64,000 bases of DNA from NCBI GenBank assembly GCA_963787425.1, contig CAWBCV010000001.1:1364001-1428000 (forward strand), in the 5' to 3' direction. This DNA comes from AP-15 sp963787425. GTDB taxonomy: Bacteria > Pseudomonadota > Alphaproteobacteria > ATCC43930 > CGMCC-115725. The notes below the pieces were generated by a model that saw only the letters and a program-made list of their open reading frames with translations, was not told the origin of the DNA and ran no database searches. The position numbers and the translations under genes are program-made. How positions within the stretch are numbered: position 1 is the first letter of the stretch; the number at the start of each line of letters is the position of its first letter. This document shows, piece after piece, positions 27,491-36,938 of the stretch.

Positions 27491-28437
27491 CCCCTGATCG
27501 GTCACGCCGAGCAGGGCGCTGTCGCCGTCGCGTGAGAGCCGGACCGCTACGGTGCCTTGCGGCGGCGACGCTTTGATGGCGTTATCGACGAGATTGTTCA
27601 GGACCTGGTCAATCTTACGCACGTCGAGCAGGACATTCGAGAATTTGGCCGTGCTCTTATAGTCGAGGCGGACCTGTCTGCGTTCGGCTAGGACTCGATT
27701 CAGCGAGAGATTATGTTCGATAAAGGCGTTGAGGTCCGTCGACCTCTTGTTTAATACCAGGTGGCCCGGCCGCAATTTTGGAGGTGTCGAGCAGATCGTC
27801 AACGAGCCCGAGGATCAACTCGCTCGACCGATCGATGGAATTGATGAACTGGAGCTCACGCGTGCCTATAACACTGCCCTGAAGCTCGCTGAGAAATTCG
27901 CTGTAGGCCTGAATGACCGTTAGTGGGTTGCGCAGGTCGTGCGCGACCATTCCGAGAAACTGGTTCTTCTCTGCATCGACCCGGGCGAGTTCGGCATTGC
28001 GCTTCGTCAATTCGCGGCGGGCATTGACAAGCTCATTGTTGATCCGGCTCAGCTCATCGTAGAGCTCATGTTCCTGTGCCGGCCGCCAACCGGCCCATTG
28101 GGACCATGCGCGAAAGCTCGCAATTAGCGCATCCGTCGTCGGCAGATTATCCGGTAGGAGATCGCTAAGAAGGGCGGCTGCTGCGCTGAAGGAGCGGGCA
28201 CCGACCAGGAGTATCCTGTTTGCCGGCATCGCCAATCCGGCCACATGCAGTATCACTGCCTAACCAGCGTCCGAGCCACGGAGCCGGATTTCCCGATCAA
28301 ATGCAACGAGCTCTCGCGCTATCGTGGACAGGAACTTGTGAGCCTCATCTTTCGACGAGGAGTCCACTGCGTTCATGAAGGACCGGCCCGGACCGATATG
28401 CTGGCTGGCGCCGATTTCGTCGACAAGCAAGCGCTCG
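27487..28437 (-). pseudogene. PAS-type sensor histidine kinase, broken
   Basis: Frame order: a PAS-like segment (CDPEGIVERLLVDEIGASQH, FLSTIARELVAFDREI), an in-frame TAG at 28260-28262, the rest of the PAS fold (ILHVAGLAMPANRILLVG), a coiled coil, and the HisKA H-box (LGMVAHDLRNPLTVIQAY). Then a one-base shift occurs near 27785, and the HATPase N-box follows (VRKIDQVLNNLVDNAIKASP). The gene ends in the G1 box (GVTDQGP) where the IS66 remnant begins. The N-terminus is also missing. At least one stop, one shift and a truncation make it non-functional. Confidence 0.75.
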
Positions 28438-28488
28438 ACGATCCCTTCCGGATCGCACCGCAGAAAATCGCCTGGCGATCAGGTACGG

Positions 28489-29885
28489 TCACGATGGAGC
28501 GGGCATCGCCAACAGGCGATCGGCGACGGCAATCGCTTGGGCTGCGTCCGGCGCCCACGCATCCGCGCCGATGCGGCGGGAAAACGCCTTTAGCTCAATC
28601 CGCTTGAAGTGGCGGGGAAGGTCAAGGTCACACAGCTGGCCGGTTCGAGCGCCCACTAGAAATCGGACATTGTCTGGCAGCTCCGTCAGGCGGATAAAGT
28701 CGTGCACGAAACTCGGCTCGGTCGGGGATTGCGCTTTGCCCGCGGCGACGGAATTGTCCGCCGCGTCGATAGCTATGACTAACAAGGCGTCGGGTCGAGA
28801 AGCGGCGAGGGTTTGTGCGGCGATAATAAGCCGTCGCTTGAACGCTCTAGTATAGTCGGTGGTTTCCTCATGCCCCAGCAGAAACGGCAATCCAAGACGT
28901 TGCGCGATGTCGTTTGAAAGGTGGATAAAAGCGTCCCGCGGCCGATGCCTATATTCACTGGGATCAAGGTGCGTTCCAGCGCCGTAGCAGTCGAAAGCGA
29001 TCAGAAGAGATCCCTGCGGTAGCGACGCACCGATTTCTTGAAGCGCCGTAGTCTTGCCGACACCTGCCGCACCGTGTAGGCAACTGTGTTGTTCGCCGGC
29101 CAAGAACAGATCTCTTACCTTTCGTGCGCCTGCGCGAGACACGAGATTTGGAACTGCTCGGATTGCCGAGGGGCAGGGAAATAGAGCTCGCGGGTCGGAG
29201 ATCCCGAATTCGACCAGAACGGACTCTCGTGTTATCCGCTCGCCAACAGCCTCCGGAAGCATCCGACGGTGAACGAACCGCCGGAGACGATCCGCGATCG
29301 CGCGGGCATCCATCTCGGTCCAGTCTGAGATCGCCCGGAGAGTGTCCTCTTCGATCTTGAACCTAGAACCGGTCGCGCCTTAAGTGTCGAGCACGGCTGC
29401 GAATGCAGCGAACTCGTCCGTCGACAGCCTGCTCGCGTAGACGAGCCTATAGAGCGCCGTCGCCTGAGCGCCCGGCTTTCGGACATAGTCATCTGGTATG
29501 CCCTGGGCTGCGGTCGCCAAAGCCTCCGGGACATCCGGGTCGACCGGCTGGTTGGTGACGAGGGCTGCACGAAGGTCGAGTCCCGACTTCTCGCCGCTTG
29601 CTGCACGGATTCCTTTCCATGCGTCCGCGAGCCGGCCAATTACTGAGGTTCCACGACGACCTTGCTTTTCCTGCACCAGACGCGCGATCGTCCATTGTCT
29701 CTTGGCGTCGGCGGCGGAATATTTGAGCTGTAGCAGCTCGATAGACTTCGCTTCTTGCACACGGTAGCCGCCGAAATAGAGCGCCCAGTCCACTCCGTCC
29801 CAGCATTCCGGCGGCGCGCCGTTGGCGTCCCGATCGGCTGTACCCTCCAACGTTACCGCCTTCAGCCCGCCATCCGCCGAGAGTA
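28489..29885 (-). pseudogene. Nuclease-STAND NTPase (Avs/AVAST-like) remnant
   Basis: One continuous frame of 465 codons with a single in-frame TAA at 29380-29382. The N-terminal part has a PD-(D/E)XK-like motif of the Cap4/DUF4297 kind (WDGVDWALYFGGY, then IELLQLKYS). The C-terminal part is a P-loop STAND-type ATPase: HGAAGVGKTTALQEIG (Walker A), LIAFDCYGAGTHLDPSEYRH, LLVIAIDAADNS (Walker B) and VRFLVGARTGQL. This domain order matches antiviral STAND proteins. The front is cut at about 29885 by the neighbouring 501-aa gene's segment, and the sensor C-terminus beyond 28489 is lost, so the gene cannot work as it stands. Confidence 0.6.
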
Positions 29886-29956
29886 GCCTAAGCCGGCGAA
29901 GCCGGAACCAAACAGGTTAAAATAGACGCAGGAGACGCGGGGAGCAGGAGGGGAGG

Positions 29957-31462
29957 TTGAGGCAGCCGCTGACGGAGCGTTACCGCGAGCGCCTCGCCGG
30001 GGTGCTCTCCTGCTATGACCGGATCATCGTCACCGGCACGCTGCCGGGAGCCTGTCACGCGAAGGGAATGACGGGATTTCTTTCTGCGCGGCAGATCCGG
30101 ATCTTCGACTATCCGCGATTTGCCGAACCACTTCGCGATCGAGTACGCGAGCGCGCCGCCGAGTTGGCGAGTGCCGCTGGCATTACCATCGAACACATTG
30201 CCAAGAACCACATCCGCAAGGAGGACGTCGTCGCCAGGGTGCTTGTCGTCCGCGGCGACCGTCCCGGCCTGGTGCATATCATCTCGGCGATGGAAGCCTG
30301 CCACACCTACAAGCCCTGGCATGACAAGCACACGCATCGCACCTTCTTGCGGCCGGATACTGGCAAATGCCTGCATTACTACTTCTACTTCATCGACGCC
30401 GAGTTGGGCCTGATCTATCTGCGCGTGCCGACCTGGTGCCCGTTCCGTCTGCAGTTCTATTGCAATGGGCATAGCTGGCTGGCCCGCCAACTCACCGCCG
30501 CCGGCGTCGGTTTCACCCTTGCCGACAACGCCTTTCTGCGCATTGACGACTGGGAGCGCGCGCAGGCCCTCGCCGACACCCTCTCGCCCGACCACCTGCA
30601 TCGCATCCTCGATCACTATGCCCAGCAGTGCTGTCCGGTGCTCGACGTCTTCGCCCAGTCCTACCACTGGAGTTTCATGCAGGTCGAATACGCCACTGAT
30701 CTGGTGTTCCGCACGCCGGCCATCCTCAAACCCCTCTATGAACAGCTTTCCCGGCAAGCCATCCTGACCGTCAAAGCCGAACACGTCGCCACCTTTCTCG
30801 GCCACAAGATCACTGCCCAACTCGCCCAAGAGATCGGCAGCCAATTCACCACGCGTATCGAGGGCACCTGCGTCAAGCATCGTTTCAGTAAGTCCTCGAT
30901 CAAGATCTACGACAAATTCGGCCTCGTCCTACGTATCGAGACGACCACCAACGACGTCTCCGCTTTCAAGCACTACCGCAAGGTGGAACATCGCCAAGGC
31001 CCGGCAACTCGCGCCCTGGCCCCCGTCAGAAAGACCATCTACAGCCTCAAGGACTTGCGTGAGATCTTGCTAAGCTGCAATCGCCGTTACCTTGAATACC
31101 TCTCCAGTCTGGACGACTTCTCGGCTGGCATCCGGACGCTCGACCGTCTCACCCAACCCCGTCCGCTCAAAGGCCGAAACCTCAAGGGCCTCAACTTTTT
31201 CAGCCGCGCCGAACAGACCCTGCTCGCCGCCCTCCAGCGTCCTGGCTTCAATATCGCCGGTCTCCGCCGCGCCGACCTACTGCCGCTCCTCGGCCAATCC
31301 TCTCCCGCCACCCTATCCCGACAACTCGCCCGTCTGCGCCATCTCGGCGTCATCAAACGCGTCCTTGGTACCTATCGCTACTATCTCACCCGCGCTGGCC
31401 GCGCCGCCATCGCTGCCGGCCGCCGTCTCACCGAACACACCATCATTCCTGCTCTGGCCTGA
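29957..31462 (+). CDS. Conserved 501-aa protein with winged-helix C-terminus
   Basis: An intact 501-residue protein. The N-terminal 250 residues have an unusual conserved look (LAGVLSCYDRIIVTGTLPGA, KCLHYYFYFIDAELGLIYLR, FRLQFYCNGHSWLARQL). Residues around 310-330 read SIKIYDKFGLVLRIETTTND, resembling the YDK...RhE segment of phage and plasmid replication initiators. The last 100 residues look like a MarR-type winged helix (PATLSRQLARLRHLGVIKRV, YRYYLTRAGRAAI). The start at 29957 is a TTG with GGGGAGG upstream. I know of similar proteins only as multicopy conserved hypotheticals, some labelled MarR regulators. It cuts the N-terminus of the STAND gene, so its DNA was acquired. Confidence 0.7.
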   Translation: MRQPLTERYRERLAGVLSCYDRIIVTGTLPGACHAKGMTGFLSARQIRIFDYPRFAEPLRDRVRERAAELASAAGITIEHIAKNHIRKEDVVARVLVVRGDRPGLVHIISAMEACHTYKPWHDKHTHRTFLRPDTGKCLHYYFYFIDAELGLIYLRVPTWCPFRLQFYCNGHSWLARQLTAAGVGFTLADNAFLRIDDWERAQALADTLSPDHLHRILDHYAQQCCPVLDVFAQSYHWSFMQVEYATDLVFRTPAILKPLYEQLSRQAILTVKAEHVATFLGHKITAQLAQEIGSQFTTRIEGTCVKHRFSKSSIKIYDKFGLVLRIETTTNDVSAFKHYRKVEHRQGPATRALAPVRKTIYSLKDLREILLSCNRRYLEYLSSLDDFSAGIRTLDRLTQPRPLKGRNLKGLNFFSRAEQTLLAALQRPGFNIAGLRRADLLPLLGQSSPATLSRQLARLRHLGVIKRVLGTYRYYLTRAGRAAIAAGRRLTEHTIIPALA

Positions 31463-31804
31463 CAAATCTGCTCACAAAATGCAAACACTCAGGTCGTAAG
31501 CGACTAAGGGCTTGGCGAACAGCCCAAAGCTCGTGAAAGGGTCACGTCCGTCAAGCTGGTGAGATTCGGGACTGGAGCTGAGGCGCCATTGAAGGCAGCG
31601 GCGTTGGTGAAAGGTGATCGGCGGTCGATGCGATGGTGAGAGCCGCGATCGACGGCATGGCGGATTGTGCTTCGGCCGGAGCGCCGCTATCAAGCCCTGC
31701 GCCTTCGGCGCACCGCTGCGCGGCTGCGGGGCTTGACAGCGGCACTCCAGCCGAGCTTTTGGCATCCATGCCGTTCGACGGCGCAGTGGATCGCTTGGGA
31801 TTGG
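31463..31804. other. Intergenic, nothing recognised
   Basis: Separates the 501-aa gene from the IS256 remnant and probably includes the distal end of the latter. No inverted repeats were found by eye. Confidence 0.4.
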
Positions 31805-33030
31805 CTAGGCGGCGCACGGGATCTGCCGGGGATCGGTGGCGGCGGCCGCAGCCAGTTCGGCCCTGACCTCAACCTGCATATAGCGGTGCTGCAGCTGCCA
31901 TTCATCGTTTTGCTCGAGCAATACCGCGCCAATCAGCCGAATGATGGCGGCCTCATTGGGGAAGATGCCGACGACATCGGCGCGCCGCTTGACCTCCTTG
32001 TTGAGCCGCTCGAGCGGGTTGGTACTGTGTAATTTGCTGCGGTGTTGCTCGGGGAATCCTCAGGAAATCCTCAGGTAGGACAGCACGTCGGTCTCGCTGT
32101 CGTCGATGAAGGCGGCGAGCTTCGGCCATTTCGGCCGCAATTGGCCGGCGACATGGCGCAGCATGGCACTGGCCTGGGCCCGATCGGGCTGCAGAAAGGC
32201 CTGGCGCAGCGCCGCCGCCACCATGCTCTGCTGGGTTTTGGCCACATAAGCCAGAGCGTTGCGCATCCAATGCACGCGGCAGCGCTGCCAGGTGGCGCCG
32301 AACACCCGGCGGATCGCCGCTTTCAGCCCCTCATGGGCATCCGAGATCACCAGCTTGATCCCGCGCAAGCCGCGTCGCACCAAGCTCGGCAAAAAGCTCG
32401 ACCAGAAGGTTTCGGCCTCCGACGGGCCGATGTGCAACCCAACGATCTCGCGTCGGCCATCGGTGTTGACCGCCACAGCGATTATCGCGGCGACCGAGAC
32501 GATGCGGCCGCCCTCGCGCTGCTTCGGGTAGGTGGCATCGAGCCACAGATACGGCCACTCGCCGGCGAGCGGCCGGTCGAGGAAGGCATGCACGCGCTCG
32601 TCGATCTCCCCCGCCTTCGCGGGGGCAGGCTCTTGCACAGCTTAGAAACCTGCGACTTGCTGATCCCCGATAACCCCATCGCCTGCACCAGATCATCAAC
32701 TCGCCGGGTCGACACGCCGCCGATCCAGGCCGATCACCGCGATCAGCGCTTTCTCCGAGCTCTTGCGGGCTTCGAGAAAACGGCGGGAAATAGCTGCCTT
32801 GCCGCAGCTGCGGGATCCGCAATTGCAGCGCGCCAAGCCGAGGGTGCGGTCGCGATAGCCGTGGCGCCAAGTGGTGCGCTCGCCGCTGCGCTCGTAGCGC
32901 CCGGCGCCAATCAACCCCTCGACGTCACATTCCATCAGCAACTGCAGCACCGCCTCGGCCACGGCTCGCAGAAAATCTCCATCGCCGGCCTTCTCCAGCA
33001 AATCGGCCAGCACCAATCTCTCTTCGGTCA
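31805..33030 (-). pseudogene. IS256-family (Mutator) transposase, multiply frameshifted
   Basis: Pieces in order: RLVLADLLEKAGDGDFLRAV and LMECDVEGLIGAGRYERSGE; FLEARKSSEKALIAVI; STRRVDDLVQAMGLSGISKS; DERVHAFLDRPLAGEWPYLW with the catalytic DATYPK; IVGLHIGPSEAETFW; KLVISDAHEGLKAAI; and a C-terminus STNPLERLNKEVKRRADVVG ending at 31805. The catalytic aspartates (DATY and SDAH) and the LERLNKE glutamate are present, but at least four frame changes prevent expression. Confidence 0.85.
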
Positions 33031-33226
33031 TCGGGTCCTCTCGCGTGCTTCAGGTTGAAGTTTGGCAACTCCACCTTAGCCGACTGACCCGATGGCCACC
33101 TCAACCACACCGCAGCCCTACACTGCGGACCGACCCGAAAATTCCTCCACAAGCGTGGACGCTAACCGTGAAAGTCGTCCCCGCGTTTGATCCGCGAGCG
33201 CCGCGATAATCAACTTTCAAGAATAA
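33031..33226. other. Upstream flank of the IS256 remnant
   Basis: Probably includes the element's right end; no clear repeat was identified. No gene. Confidence 0.35.
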
Positions 33227-33574
33227 GGACTCCTGATCCGACACGAGCCGACCAACCATCTCGACCTGCCGGGTATCGAGTGGCTGGAGCGCGAGTTGGC
33301 AGGGATGCGCTCCGGTATCGTCTTGATCAGCCATGACCGCCGGCCGCTCGAGCGCATCTCGCGCACGACGATCTGGCTCGACCGCGGCATCACCCGGATC
33401 CTCAACGAGGGCTTAAAGGCGTTCGAGCCCTGGCGCGATGTGGTGCTGGAGCAGGAGGCAGGAGAGCAGCACAGGCTCGGCCGCAAGATCGCGATGGAGG
33501 AGGATTGGCTGCGCTATGGCGTCACCGTCCGCTCCGCCTCCGGGACGCTCTGGTTCGCTCAGCGTTTTCGCTAG
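33227..33574 (+). pseudogene. ABC-F ATPase fragment
   Basis: An open frame from a stop at 33224 reads RHEPTNHLDLPGIEWLEREL, the degraded Walker B (LLIDEPTNHLDL expected, LLIRHEPTNHLDL seen). It is followed by VLISHDRRPLERISRTTIWL (the H-loop and following helix) and the EEDWLRYGVT linker. This is the end of the first ATPase cassette and the linker of a Uup-like ABC-F protein. Both ends are missing. Confidence 0.75.
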
Positions 33575-33636
33575 GTAGGTATCTTCGCGTCAGGCGCCTA
33601 CGAGCGCAGATGGTGGTACGGCAGAACCGGACTCGC

Positions 33637-33769
33637 CGCTGGAGGGAGATGGATTCGAACCTTCGGTTCCCCAACCGATTTCGCTCCCATTTTCGAGAGT
33701 ATAGTCCCGTCCCGCCTGACGGTCTCGCGACCAGGAACCGAACGTTCGAATCCGTCTCCCTCCAGCGGA
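33637..33769. repeat. Inverted pair of tRNA 3'-end-like sequences
   Basis: The left copy (33637-33662) is the complement of a T-loop plus acceptor sequence. The right copy (33741-33769) reads gttcgaatccgtctccctc followed by cagcgg. The two face each other 70 bases apart. No anticodon arm is present, so this is not a tRNA gene. An IS110 left end begins three bases after the right copy. Confidence 0.65.
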
Positions 33770-33838
33770 GAGATGGTATGGGGCAGGCGGCGAGGAAATG
33801 GCACCATCGTCGCTGTAGCCAACTGATGGAGTGCCCTG

Positions 33839-35003
33839 ATGCCCCAGCCGAACGACTTGAGCAGGTCCCTCGTCGCCCTGGACCAAGATAGCACGATCAT
33901 TGCCGTCGTCGAGATGAGCCAGTCGAGTTGGCTGGTTGCCGGTATGCTTCCCGGTATTGAGCGCCAACCACGCAAGAAGCCGGAGCCGAGTGCAGAAAGG
34001 CTGCTTGGCCTGCTGCATCGCTGGCGCGACGAGGCGGTCAAGGCCGGCCGCAAGATCACGCGGATTGCGCTGGCCTTCGAAGCCGGCCGCGATGGCTTCT
34101 GGTTGGCGCGCTGGCTGAGGGCGCGTGGGGTGGAGGCGCATGTGATCCATGCCTCGAGTGTCGCCGTATCGCGGGAACATCGCCGGGCCAAGACCGACCG
34201 GCTCGACACCGAGTTGCTGAAGCGGGGGTTCTTGGGGTGGCTGCGCGGGGAACGGGGCCACTGCACCATGGCGCGCGTCCCGACCATTGCCGAAGAGGAC
34301 GCCAAGCGGCCCAACCGGGAGCGCGACTGCCTGGTCGGGGAGCGCACGCGCATCGTCAACCAAATGAAGGGCACCCTGGCCCGGCTGGGCATTCGCAACT
34401 TCAAACCAACCCTGCGCAAGGCGGCGGAGCGGTCTTGCAACACTACACACACCGGAGGGCTCGGCGCTGCCGCCGAATGTCTCGGCCGAGTTGCAGCGCG
34501 ATATAGCGCGGCTGGGCGTCGTCATTAGCCAGATCAAGGAGATCGAGCAGGCTCGTCAGGAACGATTAGAGCAGGAGCCCGAGACCGGGCCACACGCCAT
34601 GGTACGGCACCTGGCTCGGGTCGTCGGCGTCGGCATTGAAACGGCAGACATGCTGGTCAATGAGGTGCTGTCGCGTCCAATGCGTGACCGCAAAGCGGTG
34701 GCGCGCTACGCCGGCCTGACGGGCTCGCCGGACGAGAGCGGCGCGAAGCGCCGGGAACAAGGGCTCGCCAGAGCCGGAAACGCCCGGGTCCGCCGCGGCA
34801 TGATCCAACTCGCCTGGCGCTTTCTGTGGTTTCAGAAGGAGAGCGCACTGGCCCGGTGGTACCAGGCCCGCACTGCCGATAGCCGTGCTGGCACGCGCAA
34901 GACGATGATTGTCGCGCTGGCACGCAAGCTGCTCATCGCGCTCTGGCGCTTTGTCACCACCGGCGAGACATTGGACGGCGTCATCTTGCGTCCGGCAGGC
35001 TGA
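33839..35003 (+). pseudogene. IS110-family transposase (copy X), one frameshift
   Basis: The N-terminal DEDD domain is intact (EHRRAKTDRLDTELL, GHCTMARVPTIAEEDAKRPN). Near 34430 a one-base change breaks the frame just where copy Y reads RLATVHTPEGMPLPPNTSAE. The C-terminal Transposase_20 domain follows in the other frame (GVGIETADMLVNEVLSRPMR, YAGLTGSPDESG, GNARVRRGMIQLAWRFL). Confidence 0.88.
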
Positions 35004-35029
35004 AGACCTCGGGGAACTTACCTATTCGG

Positions 35030-35199
35030 CGCTCGCGCGAGGATTCAGCGCGGACTGCCGATTGACGATCCGAGGTGGCGGGAACCGGCACGTGACATGG
35101 CACAGATGCCGACGGCGAGAATAGGGACCGCCGCCCCGGAGCTTTGCCGCCGATGCGCATGACTGCATCATGGTCAGGATCCGAACGGACCTACCGAAG
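35030..35199 (+). ncRNA. Candidate IS110 guide (bridge) RNA region, copy X
   Basis: After the transposase stop, about 170 non-coding bases are conserved with copy Y (60878-61044), including ttcggcgctcgcgc, gacgatccgaggtggcggga and gatgcgcatgactgcatcat. Conservation without coding potential, next to an IS110 recombinase, fits a structured bridge RNA. No structure was computed. Confidence 0.35.
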
Positions 35200-35450
35200 T
35201 TTGTGGCGTGAAATTGCGCCCCCAATGGCGAGCTCCCCTCGGATCTTTACGGAGACATTCAACAGTCGTCGTCAGAGGCCGGACCTTCGCAGAGATGCCC
35301 TCTCGCTGTTCATCCTCCCTCCGCGTGCTCAGGCGTCAAGGCGCTGCGAAACACAAGCGACGCTAGGCGGCAACCCGCCAAGCTATGCTAGCGTTTCGCT
35401 CCCTTGACCCCCCTTCCGCGCGCTCCGGGAATCTGATCGCAGGCGACGGG
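35190..35450. repeat. Dispersed repeat, copy 1
   Basis: Shares aatggcgagctcccctcgga, ctccgcgtgctcaggcgtca, cgctgcgaaacacaagcgac and gctaggcggcaa with 62757-63030. Copy 2 has an extra palindromic block (gccccggcgaaggccggggg). The N-terminal codons of copy 2 give a CxxCGTKMHPNGELPSDP zinc-ribbon-like start. Confidence 0.7.
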
Positions 35451-35600
35451 ATGACAGGAAGAGCCCCATACAAGTCAATGACCCTAATCGTACGCGGCGA
35501 ACCGCGCGAGTTCGGCCGTGACAAAGCGCTCGTGGTCGCTACCGAAGGGCCCAATGGAACCAAGGCCCATTACTCGCTGTACACGCATCCAGTCGGCTGA
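35451..35600 (+). CDS. Possible small protein, 49 aa
   Basis: From the ATG at 35451: MTGRAPYKSMTLIVRGEPRE, ending LYTHPVG. Natural composition, no ribosome binding site of note. Unknown function, uncertain reality. Confidence 0.35.
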   Translation: MTGRAPYKSMTLIVRGEPREFGRDKALVVATEGPNGTKAHYSLYTHPVG

Positions 35601-35715
35601 TCACTGTGCTCCTTCGGGCTTTTGGATCATGGCTTGAGGCGGGCAAGAGCCACAGGTTCCCATCCCGAGGACGAACTGTCCCGCTGACGCCAGACCAGGC
35701 GGCGATCCCAGGGAC

Positions 35716-36897
35716 GTGGACGCCCGAAATGCAGTCTCAGGAAGGCCCAGCGTCATCGGTGGGATTCCGACGCGGGAGACCGGAGGCGCGGAACGGCGAG
35801 AAGCCGGCCGTGAGTTGCCGCGCAGTATCTTCCGCTATGTGCTGGGTACGAGCGGTTTCCAACAGCTTTTGTTGCTGGCGCTGACAGTCAGCGTCTTTTT
35901 GCTCGAAGTCGTCCCGCTCGAATTGCAGCGCCGGATCGTCAACGATCTGGTCAAGCATCGCCCCTATTCCTGGGTGGTCGGCCTGTGCGGGGTCTATGCC
36001 GGCACCGTACTCGTTCATGCGGGAACTAAGCTCGCGCTCAACATCTATCGCGGCTGGGTCGCGGAGCGGGCCAAGCGCGACCTGCGGCCGCGGGTTCACA
36101 CCTTTGTCGAGACTCCCAGCGTGGCCCCGCCCGCAGTCGAAGCGCAGGGGATCGCGGTTTCGATGATCGTCGCCGAAGTCGAGCCGATCGGCGGTTTCGT
36201 CGGCGAGAGCGTTTCGGAGCCGCTACTGCAGGTCGGCATCATGCTTTCGGTGCTGGCGTATCTGATCCATATCGATCCGTGGATGGCGCTGGCCGCATTC
36301 GGGCTCTTCATCCCCCAGCTCGTCTTTGTTCCGCTATTGCAATCCGCAGTAAATCGGCGCACCGGAGCCCGCATCCAGGTACTGCGCCAGCTTGGCATCG
36401 CGATGATTGCCGGAAATGGTGGCGCGGCCGACGAGAGAAGCCGCATCGATGATCGGCGGATTGAAAAAGCCTTCGCACTCGACATGGGAATCTTTAAGCT
36501 CAAGTTTTCGATGAATTTTTTAATGAATGTCTGCAACCACCTGCAGATAATTTCAGCGCTCCTGGTCGGCGGCTGGTGGGTCTATACCAACCAACTCGAG
36601 ATCGGCGGCGTGGTTGCGTTCATCTCTGGGATCGGACGGCTGAACGATCCGTGGGGCGACCTAGTCAATTACTTTCGTGACGTCAACGTCACCCAGATCA
36701 AATACCGTCTGCTGGCGGATGCGATCAATCAGCTCTTACGACGGCCAGAGGCCCCGTTCAGCCAGCAAGCGGTGGAACGGGCACCGGCACCTGCCCAAAG
36801 TGTTTGGGCAAAAAGGTGCCGAACTCGTACTCGGCGATTTCGCAGGCCCATCGGGATAGGTCTGCGAGAGCCACCTTACTGCGAGCGCTTCGCCTGA
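35716..36897 (+). CDS. ABC transporter membrane-domain protein without ATPase
   Basis: 393 residues from a GTG. Residues 40-345 form a type I exporter membrane domain (ABC_membrane): LLLLALTVSVFLLEVVPLEL, IMLSVLAYLIHIDPWMALAA, FIPQLVFVPLLQSAVNRRTG, IISALLVGGWWVYTNQLEIG and VVAFISGIGRLNDPWGDLVN. No Walker A or signature motif follows, only a 50-residue tail. A nucleotide-binding partner is not adjacent. It lies just upstream of the CBS gene on the same strand, so co-expression is likely. The last 30 residues may not be native, because the frame runs on into the leader of the CBS gene. Confidence 0.75.
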   Translation: MDARNAVSGRPSVIGGIPTRETGGAERREAGRELPRSIFRYVLGTSGFQQLLLLALTVSVFLLEVVPLELQRRIVNDLVKHRPYSWVVGLCGVYAGTVLVHAGTKLALNIYRGWVAERAKRDLRPRVHTFVETPSVAPPAVEAQGIAVSMIVAEVEPIGGFVGESVSEPLLQVGIMLSVLAYLIHIDPWMALAAFGLFIPQLVFVPLLQSAVNRRTGARIQVLRQLGIAMIAGNGGAADERSRIDDRRIEKAFALDMGIFKLKFSMNFLMNVCNHLQIISALLVGGWWVYTNQLEIGGVVAFISGIGRLNDPWGDLVNYFRDVNVTQIKYRLLADAINQLLRRPEAPFSQQAVERAPAPAQSVWAKRCRTRTRRFRRPIGIGLREPPYCERFA

Positions 36898-36938
36898 TGG
36901 AAAATTCAGCTTCGCTACCGCACGATGAGGATTCCTTG

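Larger units (their letters stand above)
33773..35199 (+). mobile_element. IS110-family element, copy X
   Basis: Bounds come from comparison with copy Y (59613-61044). Similarity begins at atggtatgggg and ends after ctaccgaa. IS110 elements have no long inverted repeats, consistent with what is seen. It is inserted directly beside the tRNA-like repeat. The transposase is frameshifted. Confidence 0.7.

Noticed and set aside
28260..28262. Pyrrolysine or selenocysteine recoding at in-frame stops
   Set aside because: Stops are of all three kinds, in unrelated genes also carrying frameshifts, with no SECIS-like hairpin noticed; simple mutation is enough.
29888..30880. 330-codon minus-strand frame opposite the 501-aa gene
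   Set aside because: Antisense composition; the plus-strand protein is coherent and ends in a winged-helix domain.
33641..33769. A complete tRNA gene
   Set aside because: Only T-arm and acceptor-like sequence is present; no D-arm or anticodon arm could be placed.
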